DNA of 64,000 bases from Bacteroidetes bacterium GWF2_40_14 (lineage in GTDB: Bacteria; Bacteroidota; Bacteroidia; Bacteroidales; UBA932), in NCBI GenBank assembly GCA_001769195.1, contig MEOK01000038.1, positions 135,020 to 199,019 on the forward strand, read 5' to 3'. The translations under genes were made by a program, and so were the position numbers. Under the pieces are notes generated by a model that was not told where the DNA came from, ran no database searches, and was given only the letters and a program-made list of their open reading frames with translations. Each line of letters starts with the position of its first letter. Positions within the stretch are counted from its first letter, which is position 1. Positions 55,579-64,000 of this stretch are shown piece by piece.

Positions 55579-56493
55579 TTGAAAAAGACCTATCGTAACA
55601 ATTTGGTAGCAGACTATGCCTCATACCTGAGGCTGGAGCTCTCGCTTTCCAAAAACACCATAAGTTCCTACTGTTCAGATATTGAAAAGCTGTATTCATA
55701 CGTTTCCGGAGATAAAGGAGACTCTGCTGACGGGGCGCTGGATAAAGTAACCCCAGAGTTGTTGTCAGGTTTTCTTGCTGCACAGCTTAATGCTTCCCTT
55801 TCAAAAAGATCGCAGGCAAGATTAATCAGTTCTCTAAAATCTTTTTACAAATATCTGGAAATAGAAGGAATTATAACCTCCAATCCTACGGAACTGCTGG
55901 ATTCACCCAAGATGAAACCATATCTGCCTACGGTACTCTCTGTATCTGAGGTGGAAGATATAATCAATTCCGTGGACCTTTCAGTAGAGGAGGGGCACAG
56001 AAACAAGACAATTTGCGAAGTTCTCTATTCATGTGGACTGAGAGTAAGCGAACTGGTAAACCTGAAGATTTCAAACCTTTTCCTGCCGGAAGGGTTTATT
56101 AAGGTGACAGGAAAAGGGAGCAAGCAGAGATTGATTCCGATAGGGGGACCGGCGACAGAAGCCCTGCAGATTTATCTGGGGTTGAGGAAGCTCAAGAAGG
56201 TTAACAAGGGATGTGAAGATACAGTCTTTCTTAACAGGAGAGGAGGAAAGCTCAGCAGAGAGATGATCTTTATAATGATTAGAAAACAGGCAGTTGTTGC
56301 GGGTATAAGCAAGGAGATATCGCCTCATACCTTCAGACACTCGTTTGCAACTCACCTTGTAGAAAACGGAGCCGACCTGAGAGTCGTGCAGGAGATGCTG
56401 GGGCACGAGAGCATACTTACAACTGAAATATACACCCATATAAACAGTGAGCGCTGGAAAGAGGGAATATTAAGGTGCCACCCCAGACGCTGA
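55579..56493 (+). CDS. xerD: Site-specific tyrosine recombinase XerD/XerC type
   Basis: 304 aa from a TTG at 55579; there is no ATG in the right place, and TTG at 55603 is an alternative. Catalytic residues are visible: Arg in SCGLRVSELVNL, Lys in GKGSKQRLIPIG, HTFRHSFATHLVENG (HxxR), LGHESILTTEIYTH (His and Tyr). It resolves chromosome dimers at dif. Full-length and without a partner on the same operon, which fits a housekeeping Xer enzyme. Confidence 0.92.
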   Translation: MKKTYRNNLVADYASYLRLELSLSKNTISSYCSDIEKLYSYVSGDKGDSADGALDKVTPELLSGFLAAQLNASLSKRSQARLISSLKSFYKYLEIEGIITSNPTELLDSPKMKPYLPTVLSVSEVEDIINSVDLSVEEGHRNKTICEVLYSCGLRVSELVNLKISNLFLPEGFIKVTGKGSKQRLIPIGGPATEALQIYLGLRKLKKVNKGCEDTVFLNRRGGKLSREMIFIMIRKQAVVAGISKEISPHTFRHSFATHLVENGADLRVVQEMLGHESILTTEIYTHINSERWKEGILRCHPRR

Positions 56494-56518
56494 TTATTAA
56501 TTAACAATAATTGAACAG

Positions 56519-58435
56519 ATGATTTTTAAAAGAGATTTGTGTATCAGAGGGGCATTTGTGATTGCCATGGGTTTAGGAGCATGCAATAATATTTTTGCTA
56601 TAGAAAAGGATACTTTAACTATCAACAAGCTTAACAGCGTGGTGGTTACTGCAAATAAGACCAGAATCAACAGAAACAATGTGCCGCTTTCGCTCTCGGT
56701 AATAGAGAGGGCAGAGATTGATGCCAGCAGTGAGTCGTCTCTGATGCCTGTCCTTTCACAGCATATACCCGGCCTTTTCGTTACCCAGAAGGGCATTACA
56801 GGTTTTGGCTTCTCAGAAGGAGCAGCCGGAGTAGTTAACATAAGAGGCGTGGGACAGAGTAATAAAGTACTTATGATGCTTGATGGTCAGCCTCAATGGG
56901 CAGGTATTTTCGGACATTCACTTCCAGACACATATGTTGCATCAGACGTAGAGAGGGTAGAGGTCATCCGTGGCCCTGGCTCTCTGTTATACGGTTCAAA
57001 TGCAATGGGTGGTGTGATAAATATAATAACAAGAGATCAGCTGACAGACGGGAGGGTGACAAGGGGTAGAATAATGGCCGGGTCTTTTGGAACTGAGAAG
57101 TACATGATCAATAACGGATACAAGAGAGGCAAGTTGAGCAGTTTTGTATCGTTTAACCATGACCGGACAGATGGCCATCGCGAGAATTCGAAGTTCAGCA
57201 TCACAAACGGATTCGCAAAGATTGGATATAAATTTGACGACAGATATAAAATTTCGGCCGATTTAAGTATTGCAAAAATCTACAATCATAATCCTGGTAA
57301 GGAGAACGACCCGATTATAGACAACAACATGAATATTTTAAGGGGGGCAACATCGCTCTCACTTGAAAACAACTACAACAAGAGCTCTGGTGCTTTTAAA
57401 TTCTTCTACAACTGGGGCGATCATCTTATTGGTGACGGATACAGACCAGGTACGCCAAGGCTAAACTACTTTTTCAATTCTAAAGATCACATTACAGGAG
57501 CAATGTTGTTTCAGACATTCGGCCTCTTTAAAGGGAACACTTTTACTATTGGAGCAGACTATAAAAACTGGGGTGGAGTGGCATGGAACTCATACTTTCA
57601 AGCCCCGGAATCGAGCTTGCCTGCAACTCCGGACCTTATACTGGTAGACAAAAGTGTGAATGAGCTTGCCGGATATCTTATTGCCCAGCAGGAAATTGCA
57701 GGGAAACTGACAATTAATGGAGGTATAAGATACGAGAATAACAGTGTTTTTGGTGGGGCATTGGTTCCCCAGATAGGAGCAACGCTCAGAGCTTTTAAGG
57801 ATAACGTAATCAAATTATCGGTTTCCAAAGGATTCAGAAGTCCGAATATTAGGGAGATGTATATGTTTCCGCCTCAGAATCCGAACCTTAAACCGGAAAA
57901 CTCTGTCAACTACGAAATTTCGTTTGAGCAGACACTGTTCGGAGGTGACCTTACCGCTATTCTGACAGGATTCTATATAGATGGAAAGGATATGATTCAG
58001 GTGGTAATGGTGAACGGACGCCCCTTGAATGTTAACACGGGTGCCTTTATAAACAAAGGTTTTGAGGTAGAAGCAAGCTACCGTCCTTTTGCTCAGATGC
58101 GTTTTGATGTTAACTATAGTTATCTGCATACAAGCAAACCACTTATTGCAGCACCTGAGAACAAGCTGTTTGTTAACGGAAGCTATTCGCCGGGTAGATT
58201 GAGCCTTAATCTGAACATGATGTACGTGGGGTCGTTGTACCTTAACACAACCAGCTCATTAAAGGAGAGTTATACCCTGTTGAATGGTAAGATATCATAC
58301 AGATTCTGGTCGGAGGACCGTGGTCTGAATCTGTTTGTGAAAGGTGAGAACCTGACAGGCGTAAAATACTATATCAACGAGGGTTTCCCCATGCCGGGAA
58401 CAGTTGCAATGGCGGGTCTCGATTTCAGTTTCTAA
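56519..58435 (+). CDS. TonB-dependent outer-membrane receptor
   Basis: 638 aa. Signal sequence to about residue 27, then LNSVVVTANKTR (TonB-box/plug start) and the plug domain with VVNIRGVGQSNKVLMMLDGQ and ERVEVIRGPGSLLYGSNAMGGVINI, a hallmark of TonB receptors. The rest is a 22-strand barrel with C-terminal GLDFSF (final Phe). Likely substrates are siderophores or cobalamin; the sequence does not say which. Stands between xerD and guaA. Confidence 0.93.
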   Translation: MIFKRDLCIRGAFVIAMGLGACNNIFAIEKDTLTINKLNSVVVTANKTRINRNNVPLSLSVIERAEIDASSESSLMPVLSQHIPGLFVTQKGITGFGFSEGAAGVVNIRGVGQSNKVLMMLDGQPQWAGIFGHSLPDTYVASDVERVEVIRGPGSLLYGSNAMGGVINIITRDQLTDGRVTRGRIMAGSFGTEKYMINNGYKRGKLSSFVSFNHDRTDGHRENSKFSITNGFAKIGYKFDDRYKISADLSIAKIYNHNPGKENDPIIDNNMNILRGATSLSLENNYNKSSGAFKFFYNWGDHLIGDGYRPGTPRLNYFFNSKDHITGAMLFQTFGLFKGNTFTIGADYKNWGGVAWNSYFQAPESSLPATPDLILVDKSVNELAGYLIAQQEIAGKLTINGGIRYENNSVFGGALVPQIGATLRAFKDNVIKLSVSKGFRSPNIREMYMFPPQNPNLKPENSVNYEISFEQTLFGGDLTAILTGFYIDGKDMIQVVMVNGRPLNVNTGAFINKGFEVEASYRPFAQMRFDVNYSYLHTSKPLIAAPENKLFVNGSYSPGRLSLNLNMMYVGSLYLNTTSSLKESYTLLNGKISYRFWSEDRGLNLFVKGENLTGVKYYINEGFPMPGTVAMAGLDFSF

Positions 58436-58443
58436 TCAGAAAG

Positions 58444-59973
58444 CTATTCCCACTCAATTGTTGCAGGTGGTTTAGAAGAGATGTCGTAGACCACTCTGTT
58501 GACCCCTTTTACTTTGTTGATTATCTCATTCGATACTTTCGCAAGAAACTCATAAGGCAGATGAACCCAGTCGGCTGTCATTCCATCTGTAGATGTAACC
58601 GCCCTTAATGCAATAGTATACTCATAAGTTCTTTCGTCACCCATGACACCGACGCTCTTGATTGGAAGCAGAATTGTAGCTGCCTGCCATACCTTGTCGT
58701 AAAGACCTGCTTCACGTAAACCGTGGATAAAATGATAATCAGCCTCCTTAAGAATATCCAGCTTCTCCTTGCTCACCTCACCAAGGACACGGATTCCAAG
58801 ACCAGGACCCGGAAAGGGATGACGGGAAATGAGTTCGTTTTTAATTCCCAGGGCACGACCAACCCGTCTCACCTCGTCCTTAAAAAGAGAACGAAGGGGT
58901 TCGACAATTTTCAGTTTCATAAAATCAGGCAATCCACCAACATTGTGATGCGATTTTATTGTTGCACTTGGCCCGTTTACAGAGGCAGATTCGATAACAT
59001 CGGGATATATTGTCCCCTGGGCCAGCCATGAGGCATTCTCAATTTTATGTGATTCGGCGTCGAAAACTTCTATGAAGGCATTGCCGATTGCCTTTCTTTT
59101 CTTTTCAGGGTCGGAAACTCCCTTTAATGCTGCGAGGAACCTCTCTCCGGCATCTACCCCGGTCACATTAAGGCCCATATCCTTATATGATTCCAGAACC
59201 GAATTGAATTCATCCTTTCTCAGAAGACCATTGTCTACAAATATGCAGTGAAGGTTCTTCCCAATTGCCCTATGGAGCAGTACTGCGGCCACAGTTGAAT
59301 CTACACCACCAGACAAACCCAGTACAACACTATCGTTTCCAAGCTTGGTCTGCAACTCCTTAACTGTACTCTCTATGAAAGAGTCCGGGGTCCAGTCACC
59401 TATGCAGCCACATATTCCCTTAACGAAATTTTCAAGAATCTGTGCTCCCTGATCGGTATGGAAAACTTCCGGATGAAACTGTACGGCAAATGTCTTCTCA
59501 CCCTCTATGCGGAAAGCTGCATTAGCAATATCCCCGGTAGATGCAACAGGAACCGCCCCTTGGGGAAGCCTTGATATTGTATCACCATGAGACATCCAAA
59601 CCTGAGTGTTTGTTGTTATATTTCTGAACAGCGGACAACCCGGGTCATCAATTTTGAGCATTGCACGGCCGTACTCTCTTGCAAGCGAAGCATTTACTTC
59701 TCCTCCAAAATGATGGGCAAGGTATTGGGCACCGTAACAAACAGCCAGAAGCGGAAGTTTTCCTTTGATTTGCGACAAGTCTGCCATTGGAGCCTGTGGA
59801 TCACGTACAGAAAAGGGACTACCTGAAAGGATTACCCCTTTTACACTTGAATCAAGTACAGGAATTTTGTTGAAAGGTGCTATTTCGCAATAGACGTTTA
59901 GTTCCCGTAATCTGCGACCAATCAGCTGAGTAAACTGTGAACCAAAGTCCAGTATAATTATTTTTTCTACCAT
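58444..59973 (-). CDS. guaA: GMP synthase (glutamine-hydrolysing)
   Basis: 509 aa. Class I glutamine amidotransferase domain with the catalytic Cys in [11 protein letters not shown] and [13 protein letters not shown]-loop ATP pyrophosphatase [13 protein letters not shown]-terminal PATIEWE. It converts XMP to GMP. Divergent from typA through a symmetric double promoter. Confidence 0.98.
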   Translation of the reverse strand: MVEKIIILDFGSQFTQLIGRRLRELNVYCEIAPFNKIPVLDSSVKGVILSGSPFSVRDPQAPMADLSQIKGKLPLLAVCYGAQYLAHHFGGEVNASLAREYGRAMLKIDDPGCPLFRNITTNTQVWMSHGDTISRLPQGAVPVASTGDIANAAFRIEGEKTFAVQFHPEVFHTDQGAQILENFVKGICGCIGDWTPDSFIESTVKELQTKLGNDSVVLGLSGGVDSTVAAVLLHRAIGKNLHCIFVDNGLLRKDEFNSVLESYKDMGLNVTGVDAGERFLAALKGVSDPEKKRKAIGNAFIEVFDAESHKIENASWLAQGTIYPDVIESASVNGPSATIKSHHNVGGLPDFMKLKIVEPLRSLFKDEVRRVGRALGIKNELISRHPFPGPGLGIRVLGEVSKEKLDILKEADYHFIHGLREAGLYDKVWQAATILLPIKSVGVMGDERTYEYTIALRAVTSTDGMTADWVHLPYEFLAKVSNEIINKVKGVNRVVYDISSKPPATIEWE

Positions 59974-60001
59974 TTACTGATAAATTTTCGTATATTAACC
60001 C

Positions 60002-60030
60002 GCAAAAGTAATATTTTTATCTACTTTTGC
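60002..60030. promoter_or_regulatory. Divergent symmetric promoters of guaA and typA
   Basis: GCAAAAGTA-N11-TACTTTTGC is a 9-bp perfect inverted repeat. The left arm read on the minus strand is TACTTTTG (guaA -7 box), and the right arm is TACTTTTG for typA (60022-60029). The typA ATG is 11 bases after its -7 box, so its leader is only a few nucleotides. Confidence 0.6.
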
Positions 60031-60039
60031 AGCTTAATT

Positions 60040-61836
60040 ATGCAAAAAATAAGAAACATTGCCATCATTGCTCACGTAGACCATGGCAAAACCACACTTG
60101 TGGACAGAATGATTCTTCAGGCAACACTCGCCAGGGATGCCGAAAAGATGGGAGAACTAATCCTGGACAGTAACGATTTGGAGAGAGAAAGAGGTATAAC
60201 CATTCTGGCAAAGAATGTATCTGTTCCCTACAAAGATTATAAAATCAATATTATAGACACTCCTGGCCACGCCGACTTTGGTGGTGAAGTAGAGAGGGTG
60301 CTAAATATGGCAGACGGAGTACTGCTGCTGGTAGATGCATTTGAAGGCACAATGCCTCAGACAAGGTTCGTACTTCAGAAGGCTATTGAGATGGGCAAGA
60401 AACCTATAGTTGTAATTAATAAGGTAGACAAGCAGAATTGTCGTCCCGACGATGTGAACGAGCAGGTCTTTGACCTTATGTTCAGCCTTAATGCCACAGA
60501 GGAACAACTTGATTTCAAGACAGTTTACGGGAGCGCCAAGCAGGGATGGATGTCTCTTGACTGGAGAAAGCCAACAACAGATATATCAGCATTGCTGGAT
60601 ACAATCCTTGAGGAAATACCGGAGCCGGAGATGCTTGAGGGAACACCTCAGATGCTTATCTCTTCTCTTGAGTACTCTCCTTATGTGGGACGTATAGCAG
60701 TGGGAAGAATGAGAAGAGGCATGCTAAAACCCGGAATGCAGGTATCTCTGTGTAAAAGGGATGGCACTTTCGAAAAGTCAAAAGTGAAAGATCTTCTGGT
60801 CTTTGTCGGGCTTGAAAAACTAAGGACAGACGAAGTAAGAAGCGGAGATATTTGTGCAGTTGTGGGAATAGACGGGTTTGAAATCGGTGATACAATTGCT
60901 GATATCGAAAATCCTGAACCACTCCCTCCAATCACCATAGATGAGCCTACAATGAGTATGCTCTTTACAATAAATGACTCTCCGTTTTTCGGGAGAGAGG
61001 GAAAATTTGTGACATCGCGTCATATAAAGGACAGGCTTGAGAAGGAGCTTGAGAAGAATCTTGCGCTCAAGGTCAAGGATGGCCTTACTGCAGACTCATT
61101 TATAGTTAACGGTCGTGGCATTCTCCATCTTTCGATATTGATCGAGACAATGAGGAGAGAAGGTTTTGAGCTTCAGGTAGGACAGCCGAAGGTTCTTGAC
61201 AAGACAATCAATGGCGTAAGATGTGAACCAATAGAGCACCTTACAATTGACCTTCCGGATGAGATGGTAGGTAAAGCTATAGAAATGGCAACACGTAGAA
61301 AGGGGAGCCTTCTGCACATGGAACACAGGGGCGACAGGGTGCATCTCGATTTTGATATTCCTGCACGCGGCCTGATTGGTCTTAGAACCAACCTTATGAC
61401 AGCAACTCAGGGCGAAGCGGTAGTGGCTCATCGTTTTAAAGGATATGAACCATTCAAGGGAGAGATTGAGAAGCGGAACAACGGCTCTCTTGTAGGCCTC
61501 GAAACCGGTATGGCAATTGCCTATGCGATGGACAAGCTTCAGGACAGGGGCAAGTTTTTCATCCATCCGGGCGATGAGATTTATGCAGGACAGGTTGTGG
61601 GAGAGCACTCTCGTGGGGAAGATCTTGGAATAAATATCTGCAAAACAAAGAAATTGACAAATATCAGAGCATCAGGAACCGACGACAAGGCAATGCTTGC
61701 ACCGCCTATTATCTTCAGTCTTGAGGAGTCTCTGGAGTATATTCAAGAGGATGAACTGGTTGAGATTACGCCAAAATCAATCAGACTAAGGAAAATTTAT
61801 CTCGACGAGAACGATAGAAAAAGAAGAAAGGGCTGA
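60040..61836 (+). CDS. typA: Translational GTPase TypA/BipA
   Basis: 598 aa. G1 AHVDHGKTTLVDRM, G3 DTPGHADFGGEVERVL, G4 NKVDKQNCRPDDV, and the C-terminal BipA-specific region (NNGSLVGLETGMAIAYAMDK). A ribosome-associated GTPase involved in assembly and stress. It is read from a very short leader. Confidence 0.97.
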   Translation: MQKIRNIAIIAHVDHGKTTLVDRMILQATLARDAEKMGELILDSNDLERERGITILAKNVSVPYKDYKINIIDTPGHADFGGEVERVLNMADGVLLLVDAFEGTMPQTRFVLQKAIEMGKKPIVVINKVDKQNCRPDDVNEQVFDLMFSLNATEEQLDFKTVYGSAKQGWMSLDWRKPTTDISALLDTILEEIPEPEMLEGTPQMLISSLEYSPYVGRIAVGRMRRGMLKPGMQVSLCKRDGTFEKSKVKDLLVFVGLEKLRTDEVRSGDICAVVGIDGFEIGDTIADIENPEPLPPITIDEPTMSMLFTINDSPFFGREGKFVTSRHIKDRLEKELEKNLALKVKDGLTADSFIVNGRGILHLSILIETMRREGFELQVGQPKVLDKTINGVRCEPIEHLTIDLPDEMVGKAIEMATRRKGSLLHMEHRGDRVHLDFDIPARGLIGLRTNLMTATQGEAVVAHRFKGYEPFKGEIEKRNNGSLVGLETGMAIAYAMDKLQDRGKFFIHPGDEIYAGQVVGEHSRGEDLGINICKTKKLTNIRASGTDDKAMLAPPIIFSLEESLEYIQEDELVEITPKSIRLRKIYLDENDRKRRKG

Positions 61837-61842
61837 TTGGGG

Positions 61843-61872
61843 TTGCTATTTTCAAAAAATAGATTAACTTTG
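61843..61872 (+). promoter_or_regulatory. Promoter of the DUF177-rpmF-fabH group
   Basis: TTG at 61843-61845, 19 bases, then TAACTTTG at 61865-61872: an exact Bacteroidota promoter. The ATG is at 61889. Confidence 0.8.
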
Positions 61873-61888
61873 CGGGCTCATTTTATTT

Positions 61889-62407
61889 ATGGGAAAGAGT
61901 TTAAACAGAGATTATATTATCCCGATAAAAGGGTTATCAATTGGCAGACATCAGTATGGTTTTTCAATTGACAACTCATTTTTTGAAGGTTTTGAAAACT
62001 CTGAAATACTGAAAGCTTCTCTTAATGTAGAGGTTGAGCTTGTGAGGGAGACTACATGGATAAAGCTGGAGAGTAAGATAAAAGGAGAGGTAATGGTAGA
62101 GTGTGACAGGTGCCTGGATGAGTTCATGCTTCCTGTAGATACAACTGCCGGGCTGATTGTAAAATTTGTGAGAAATGAGGATGAGGATGATGATGACGCA
62201 ATTATAACACTTGACCCAACAGAGACTGAATTGGACCTGAAGCAGTTTTTTTATGACTATATATGTCTGTCACTGCCGCTTCAGAAGATTCACAAAGAGG
62301 GAGAATGTAACCCTGAAATGATTGCAAAACTTAAATCTGTCGCCGGAGAGAAGGTTGTTAAAGAAAATGGCTCACCGTTTGACAAATTAAAAAATTTACT
62401 GAATTAA
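61889..62407 (+). CDS. yceD: YceD/DUF177 family protein
   Basis: 172 aa. The conserved Cys pair region MVECDRCLDEFMLPV and the acidic stretch EDEDDDDAIITLDP are typical of DUF177, which is linked to 23S rRNA accumulation. It precedes rpmF by 21 bases, the usual neighbour. Confidence 0.92.
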   Translation: MGKSLNRDYIIPIKGLSIGRHQYGFSIDNSFFEGFENSEILKASLNVEVELVRETTWIKLESKIKGEVMVECDRCLDEFMLPVDTTAGLIVKFVRNEDEDDDDAIITLDPTETELDLKQFFYDYICLSLPLQKIHKEGECNPEMIAKLKSVAGEKVVKENGSPFDKLKNLLN

Positions 62408-62428
62408 TACTGTTAAAAATATTTTAAA

Positions 62429-62611
62429 ATGGCACATCCGAAACACAGAATTTCAAAGGCTCGTAAAGGAAAACGTAGAACTCACTATAAAGCAGAACTT
62501 CCTACATTGGGCAGCTGCTCAAATTGCGGTGCTGCAGTACTTTATCATAGAGTTTGCCCAGAGTGCGGCTTTTACAGAGGTCGTCTAGTAATAGAAAAAG
62601 CTACATCTTAA
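62429..62611 (+). CDS. rpmF: 50S ribosomal protein L32
   Basis: 60 aa, starting MAHPKHRISKARKGKRR. The zinc ribbon CSNCGAAVLYHRVCPECG retains all four Cys, so it is the zinc-binding form. A terminator at 62629-62674 follows. Confidence 0.97.
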   Translation: MAHPKHRISKARKGKRRTHYKAELPTLGSCSNCGAAVLYHRVCPECGFYRGRLVIEKATS

Positions 62612-62628
62612 CGCAGATGAGAATTGAG

Positions 62629-62674
62629 ATTACCGAGATCTGCAGTTTTATGGCCATGATCCCGGTAATTTTTT
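62629..62674 (+). terminator. Terminator/attenuator between rpmF and fabH
   Basis: Stem ATTACCG...GATC (62629-62640) with GATC...CGGTAAT (62658-62669), each arm with one unpaired base, followed by six T residues. It can reduce transcription into fabH. Confidence 0.75.
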
Positions 62675-62722
62675 ATGTTCACTTGAATCCAAACTTATTA
62701 TAATTATTAAGAGTAATACCAT

Positions 62723-63724
62723 ATGAGTAATAAGAAAGCAATCATAACAGGAATCGAAGCGTTTTTACCGGAATATATTCTGACTAATGACGAGATTTCG
62801 ACAATGGTTGAGACTACCGATGAGTGGATAATGTCACGCATTGGTGTAAAAGAGAGAAGGATACTTAAAGAGGATGGGCTTGGTACATCGCATCTTGGAG
62901 CCGAAGCCGTAAAAAAGCTTTTAGCCAAAACAGGAACAAAACCGGAGGAGATTGACATAGTTCTTTGTGCAACTGTGACTCCTGACATGATGTTCCCTGC
63001 TACTGCAAACATTATATGTGACAAGGTAGGTATCGTGAATGCCTGGGGTTATGATATTAACGCAGGGTGTTCAGGATTTCTTTTTTCCTTTGCCACAGTA
63101 GCATCATTCATCGAATCCGGACTTGCTAAGAAAGTGGTGCTTGTAACCGGAGAGCGGATGTCTTCAATAACAAACTATCAGGACAGGACAACATGCCCGC
63201 TTTTTGGAGACGCAGCAGTTGCAATGTTGATAGAGCCTACAGAAGATCTTTCGCTTGGATTACAGGACTCAATACTCCACGTAGATGGCATCGGGCGCCA
63301 GTTTCTTTACCAGAAGGCAGGTGGATCTATGTATCCCGCAACAGAGGAGACAGTAAAGAACAGGGAGCATTTTATCTATCAGGACGGTCAGGTTGTGTTC
63401 AAGTATGCAGTTAGCAGAATGGCAGATGTCTCTGTAGAAATGATGGAGAAGCACAATCTTAAAGCAGAAGACATTGCATTTTTGATTCCTCACCAGGCTA
63501 ACATGAGGATCATTGAGGCTACAGGCAGGAGAATGGGGCTGACAAAAGAAAAAATACTGATAAACATAGAAAAATTTGGCAATACTGCAGGAACTTCCAT
63601 ACCTTTGGTGCTGTGGGAATTTGAAAAGAAAATGAAAAAAGGTGACACTCTCATATTCTCTGCCTTCGGGGCAGGATTTACCTGGGGTGCCATGTATTAT
63701 AAATGGAGTTACGATACTAAGTAA
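62723..63724 (+). CDS. fabH: Beta-ketoacyl-ACP synthase III
   Basis: 333 aa. It starts fatty-acid synthesis by condensing acetyl- or branched acyl-CoA with malonyl-ACP. Catalytic triad: Cys in NAGCSGFLFSF, His in IPHQANMRIIEATG, Asn in FGNTAGTSIPL. The PlsX gene found beside it in many phyla is absent. tRNA-Arg follows 7 bases later. Confidence 0.96.
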   Translation: MSNKKAIITGIEAFLPEYILTNDEISTMVETTDEWIMSRIGVKERRILKEDGLGTSHLGAEAVKKLLAKTGTKPEEIDIVLCATVTPDMMFPATANIICDKVGIVNAWGYDINAGCSGFLFSFATVASFIESGLAKKVVLVTGERMSSITNYQDRTTCPLFGDAAVAMLIEPTEDLSLGLQDSILHVDGIGRQFLYQKAGGSMYPATEETVKNREHFIYQDGQVVFKYAVSRMADVSVEMMEKHNLKAEDIAFLIPHQANMRIIEATGRRMGLTKEKILINIEKFGNTAGTSIPLVLWEFEKKMKKGDTLIFSAFGAGFTWGAMYYKWSYDTK

Positions 63725-63731
63725 CATTCAT

Positions 63732-63803
63732 GGCCCTATAGTTCAAGGGATAGAACGGAAGTTTCCTAAACTTCAGATTCGCGTTCGAGTCGCGGTGGGG
63801 CTA
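63732..63803 (+). tRNA. tRNA-Arg (anticodon CCT)
   Basis: 72 nt. Anticodon arm GAAGT-TTCCTAA-ACTTC with anticodon CCT, T arm TCGCG-TTCGAGT-CGCGG, acceptor GGCCCTA/TGGGGCT with one G-U at each end of the stem, discriminator A. Confidence 0.9.
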
Positions 63804-63823
63804 CAAAATTCGTTTTTGCAAAG

Positions 63824-63860
63824 GCTAAGTAATTATGTTTTAAGTTACTTAGCTTTTTTT
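63824..63860. terminator. Terminator after tRNA-Arg, bidirectional
   Basis: Perfect 9-bp stem GCTAAGTAA/TTACTTAGC (63824-63832 with 63845-63853) followed by seven T residues. Its right arm includes the stop codon of a minus-strand reading frame. Confidence 0.88.
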
Positions 63861-64000
63861 ATTATCTCTCCTAATGTGTGATTTACATCTCTTTTAGATT
63901 GAAGTGCTATAGCCTGAGAGGGCATGCAACCGCATTTACCCACTATGTATTCTAAGACTTTTCCAAATAAAATTTTAATTTTTATTTGGAGGTAAAATTT
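63845..64000 (-). CDS. Possible 3' end of a gene running off the right edge
   Basis: On the minus strand one frame is open for 51 codons from the window edge to a TAA at 63845-63847, while the other two have early stops. It ends AIALQSKRDVNHTLGEIIKKAK and contains GKCGCMPSQ. The composition is AT-rich and basic. No family is recognised, and 51 open codons are only modest evidence, but the terminator overlapping the stop supports a real 3' end. Confidence 0.35.
   Translation of the reverse strand, partial: KFYLQIKIKILFGKVLEYIVGKCGCMPSQAIALQSKRDVNHTLGEIIKKAK

Noticed and set aside
55579-56493. Phage or integrative-element integrase.
   Set aside because: Length, motifs and context fit housekeeping XerD; no att sites, excisionase or cargo genes are nearby, and the tRNAs in the window show no duplicated 3' ends.
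63963-63989. Terminator hairpin at the right edge (CCAAATAAAA/TTTTATTTGG).
   Set aside because: It is a 10-bp AT-rich palindrome inside a possible reading frame without a following T tract; low-complexity chance is likely.

Overview
The window is a gene-dense stretch of chromosome from a member of the Bacteroidota, most likely order Bacteroidales. The evidence is: promoters of the Bacteroidota type (a TAnnTTTG -7 box, sometimes with TTG about 19 bases upstream); the ATP synthase order atpD-atpC-atpI-like-atpB-atpE-atpF-atpH-atpA-atpG; the DUF177-rpmF-fabH order without plsX; few Shine-Dalgarno sites; and many secreted proteins typical of the phylum (DUF4382 lipoprotein, TonB-dependent receptor, large TPR protein, PAP2-barrel fusion). 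The sequence is AT-rich and the standard stop codons are used. No gene-free stretch is longer than 300 bases.

Layout. 1-2100 is an accessory corner: an AbiEi/DUF6088-type antitoxin-like gene, then a BRO-N/Fic protein gene bracketed by two copies of a 122-bp palindromic repeat. 2146-10021 is housekeeping: dnaK; panB with an RluA-type pseudouridine synthase; a creatininase-family gene, gmk, nadD and a photolyase overlapping each other on the minus strand; and fba. 10121-13088 holds a MarR regulator with a self-overlapping operator and a P-type cation ATPase. 13095-20115 is the complete F1Fo ATP synthase operon. 27978-33072 holds grpE-dnaJ, an M23 peptidase, anmK, rplS and tRNA-Arg. 33134-37577 encodes mostly secreted proteins. 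37609-45782 covers envelope lipids and the cell wall: PAP2 phosphatase, cardiolipin synthase, menG, tRNA-Leu, a 2-hydroxyacid dehydrogenase, a probable sphingoid-base (serine palmitoyltransferase-like + reductase) pair and an M23/LysM peptidase. gyrB, an outer-membrane barrel and a TPR protein follow. 52775-63803 holds ftsE, nth, pyk, xerD, a TonB receptor, guaA, typA, DUF177, rpmF, fabH and tRNA-Arg. A partial ORF may run off the right edge.

The most interesting region is 20595-27852. One minus-strand operon encodes a DsrE2-type protein, TusA, a free-standing MvhD-like subunit, two HdrA/Qmo-type flavoproteins, a small winged-helix-like protein and a QmoC-like membrane Fe-S/cytochrome subunit. 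Beside it are a Crp/Fnr regulator transcribed divergently and a TauE/SafE anion exporter. A perfect TGTGA-N6-TCACA palindrome lies in the divergent intergenic region. No AprAB, DsrAB or HdrB-like CCG protein is present in the window. I infer a sulfane-sulfur relay (TusA/DsrE2) wired through flavin and Fe-S centres to the menaquinone pool, controlled by the adjacent Crp/Fnr protein. Its chemistry and direction are not established by the sequence.

A second notable signal is a shared promoter-region element (TTGTC-N10/11-TTTGGCA) at nearly the same distance from the starts of dnaK and of grpE-dnaJ, although these are 24 kb apart. This suggests a common heat-shock control signal.
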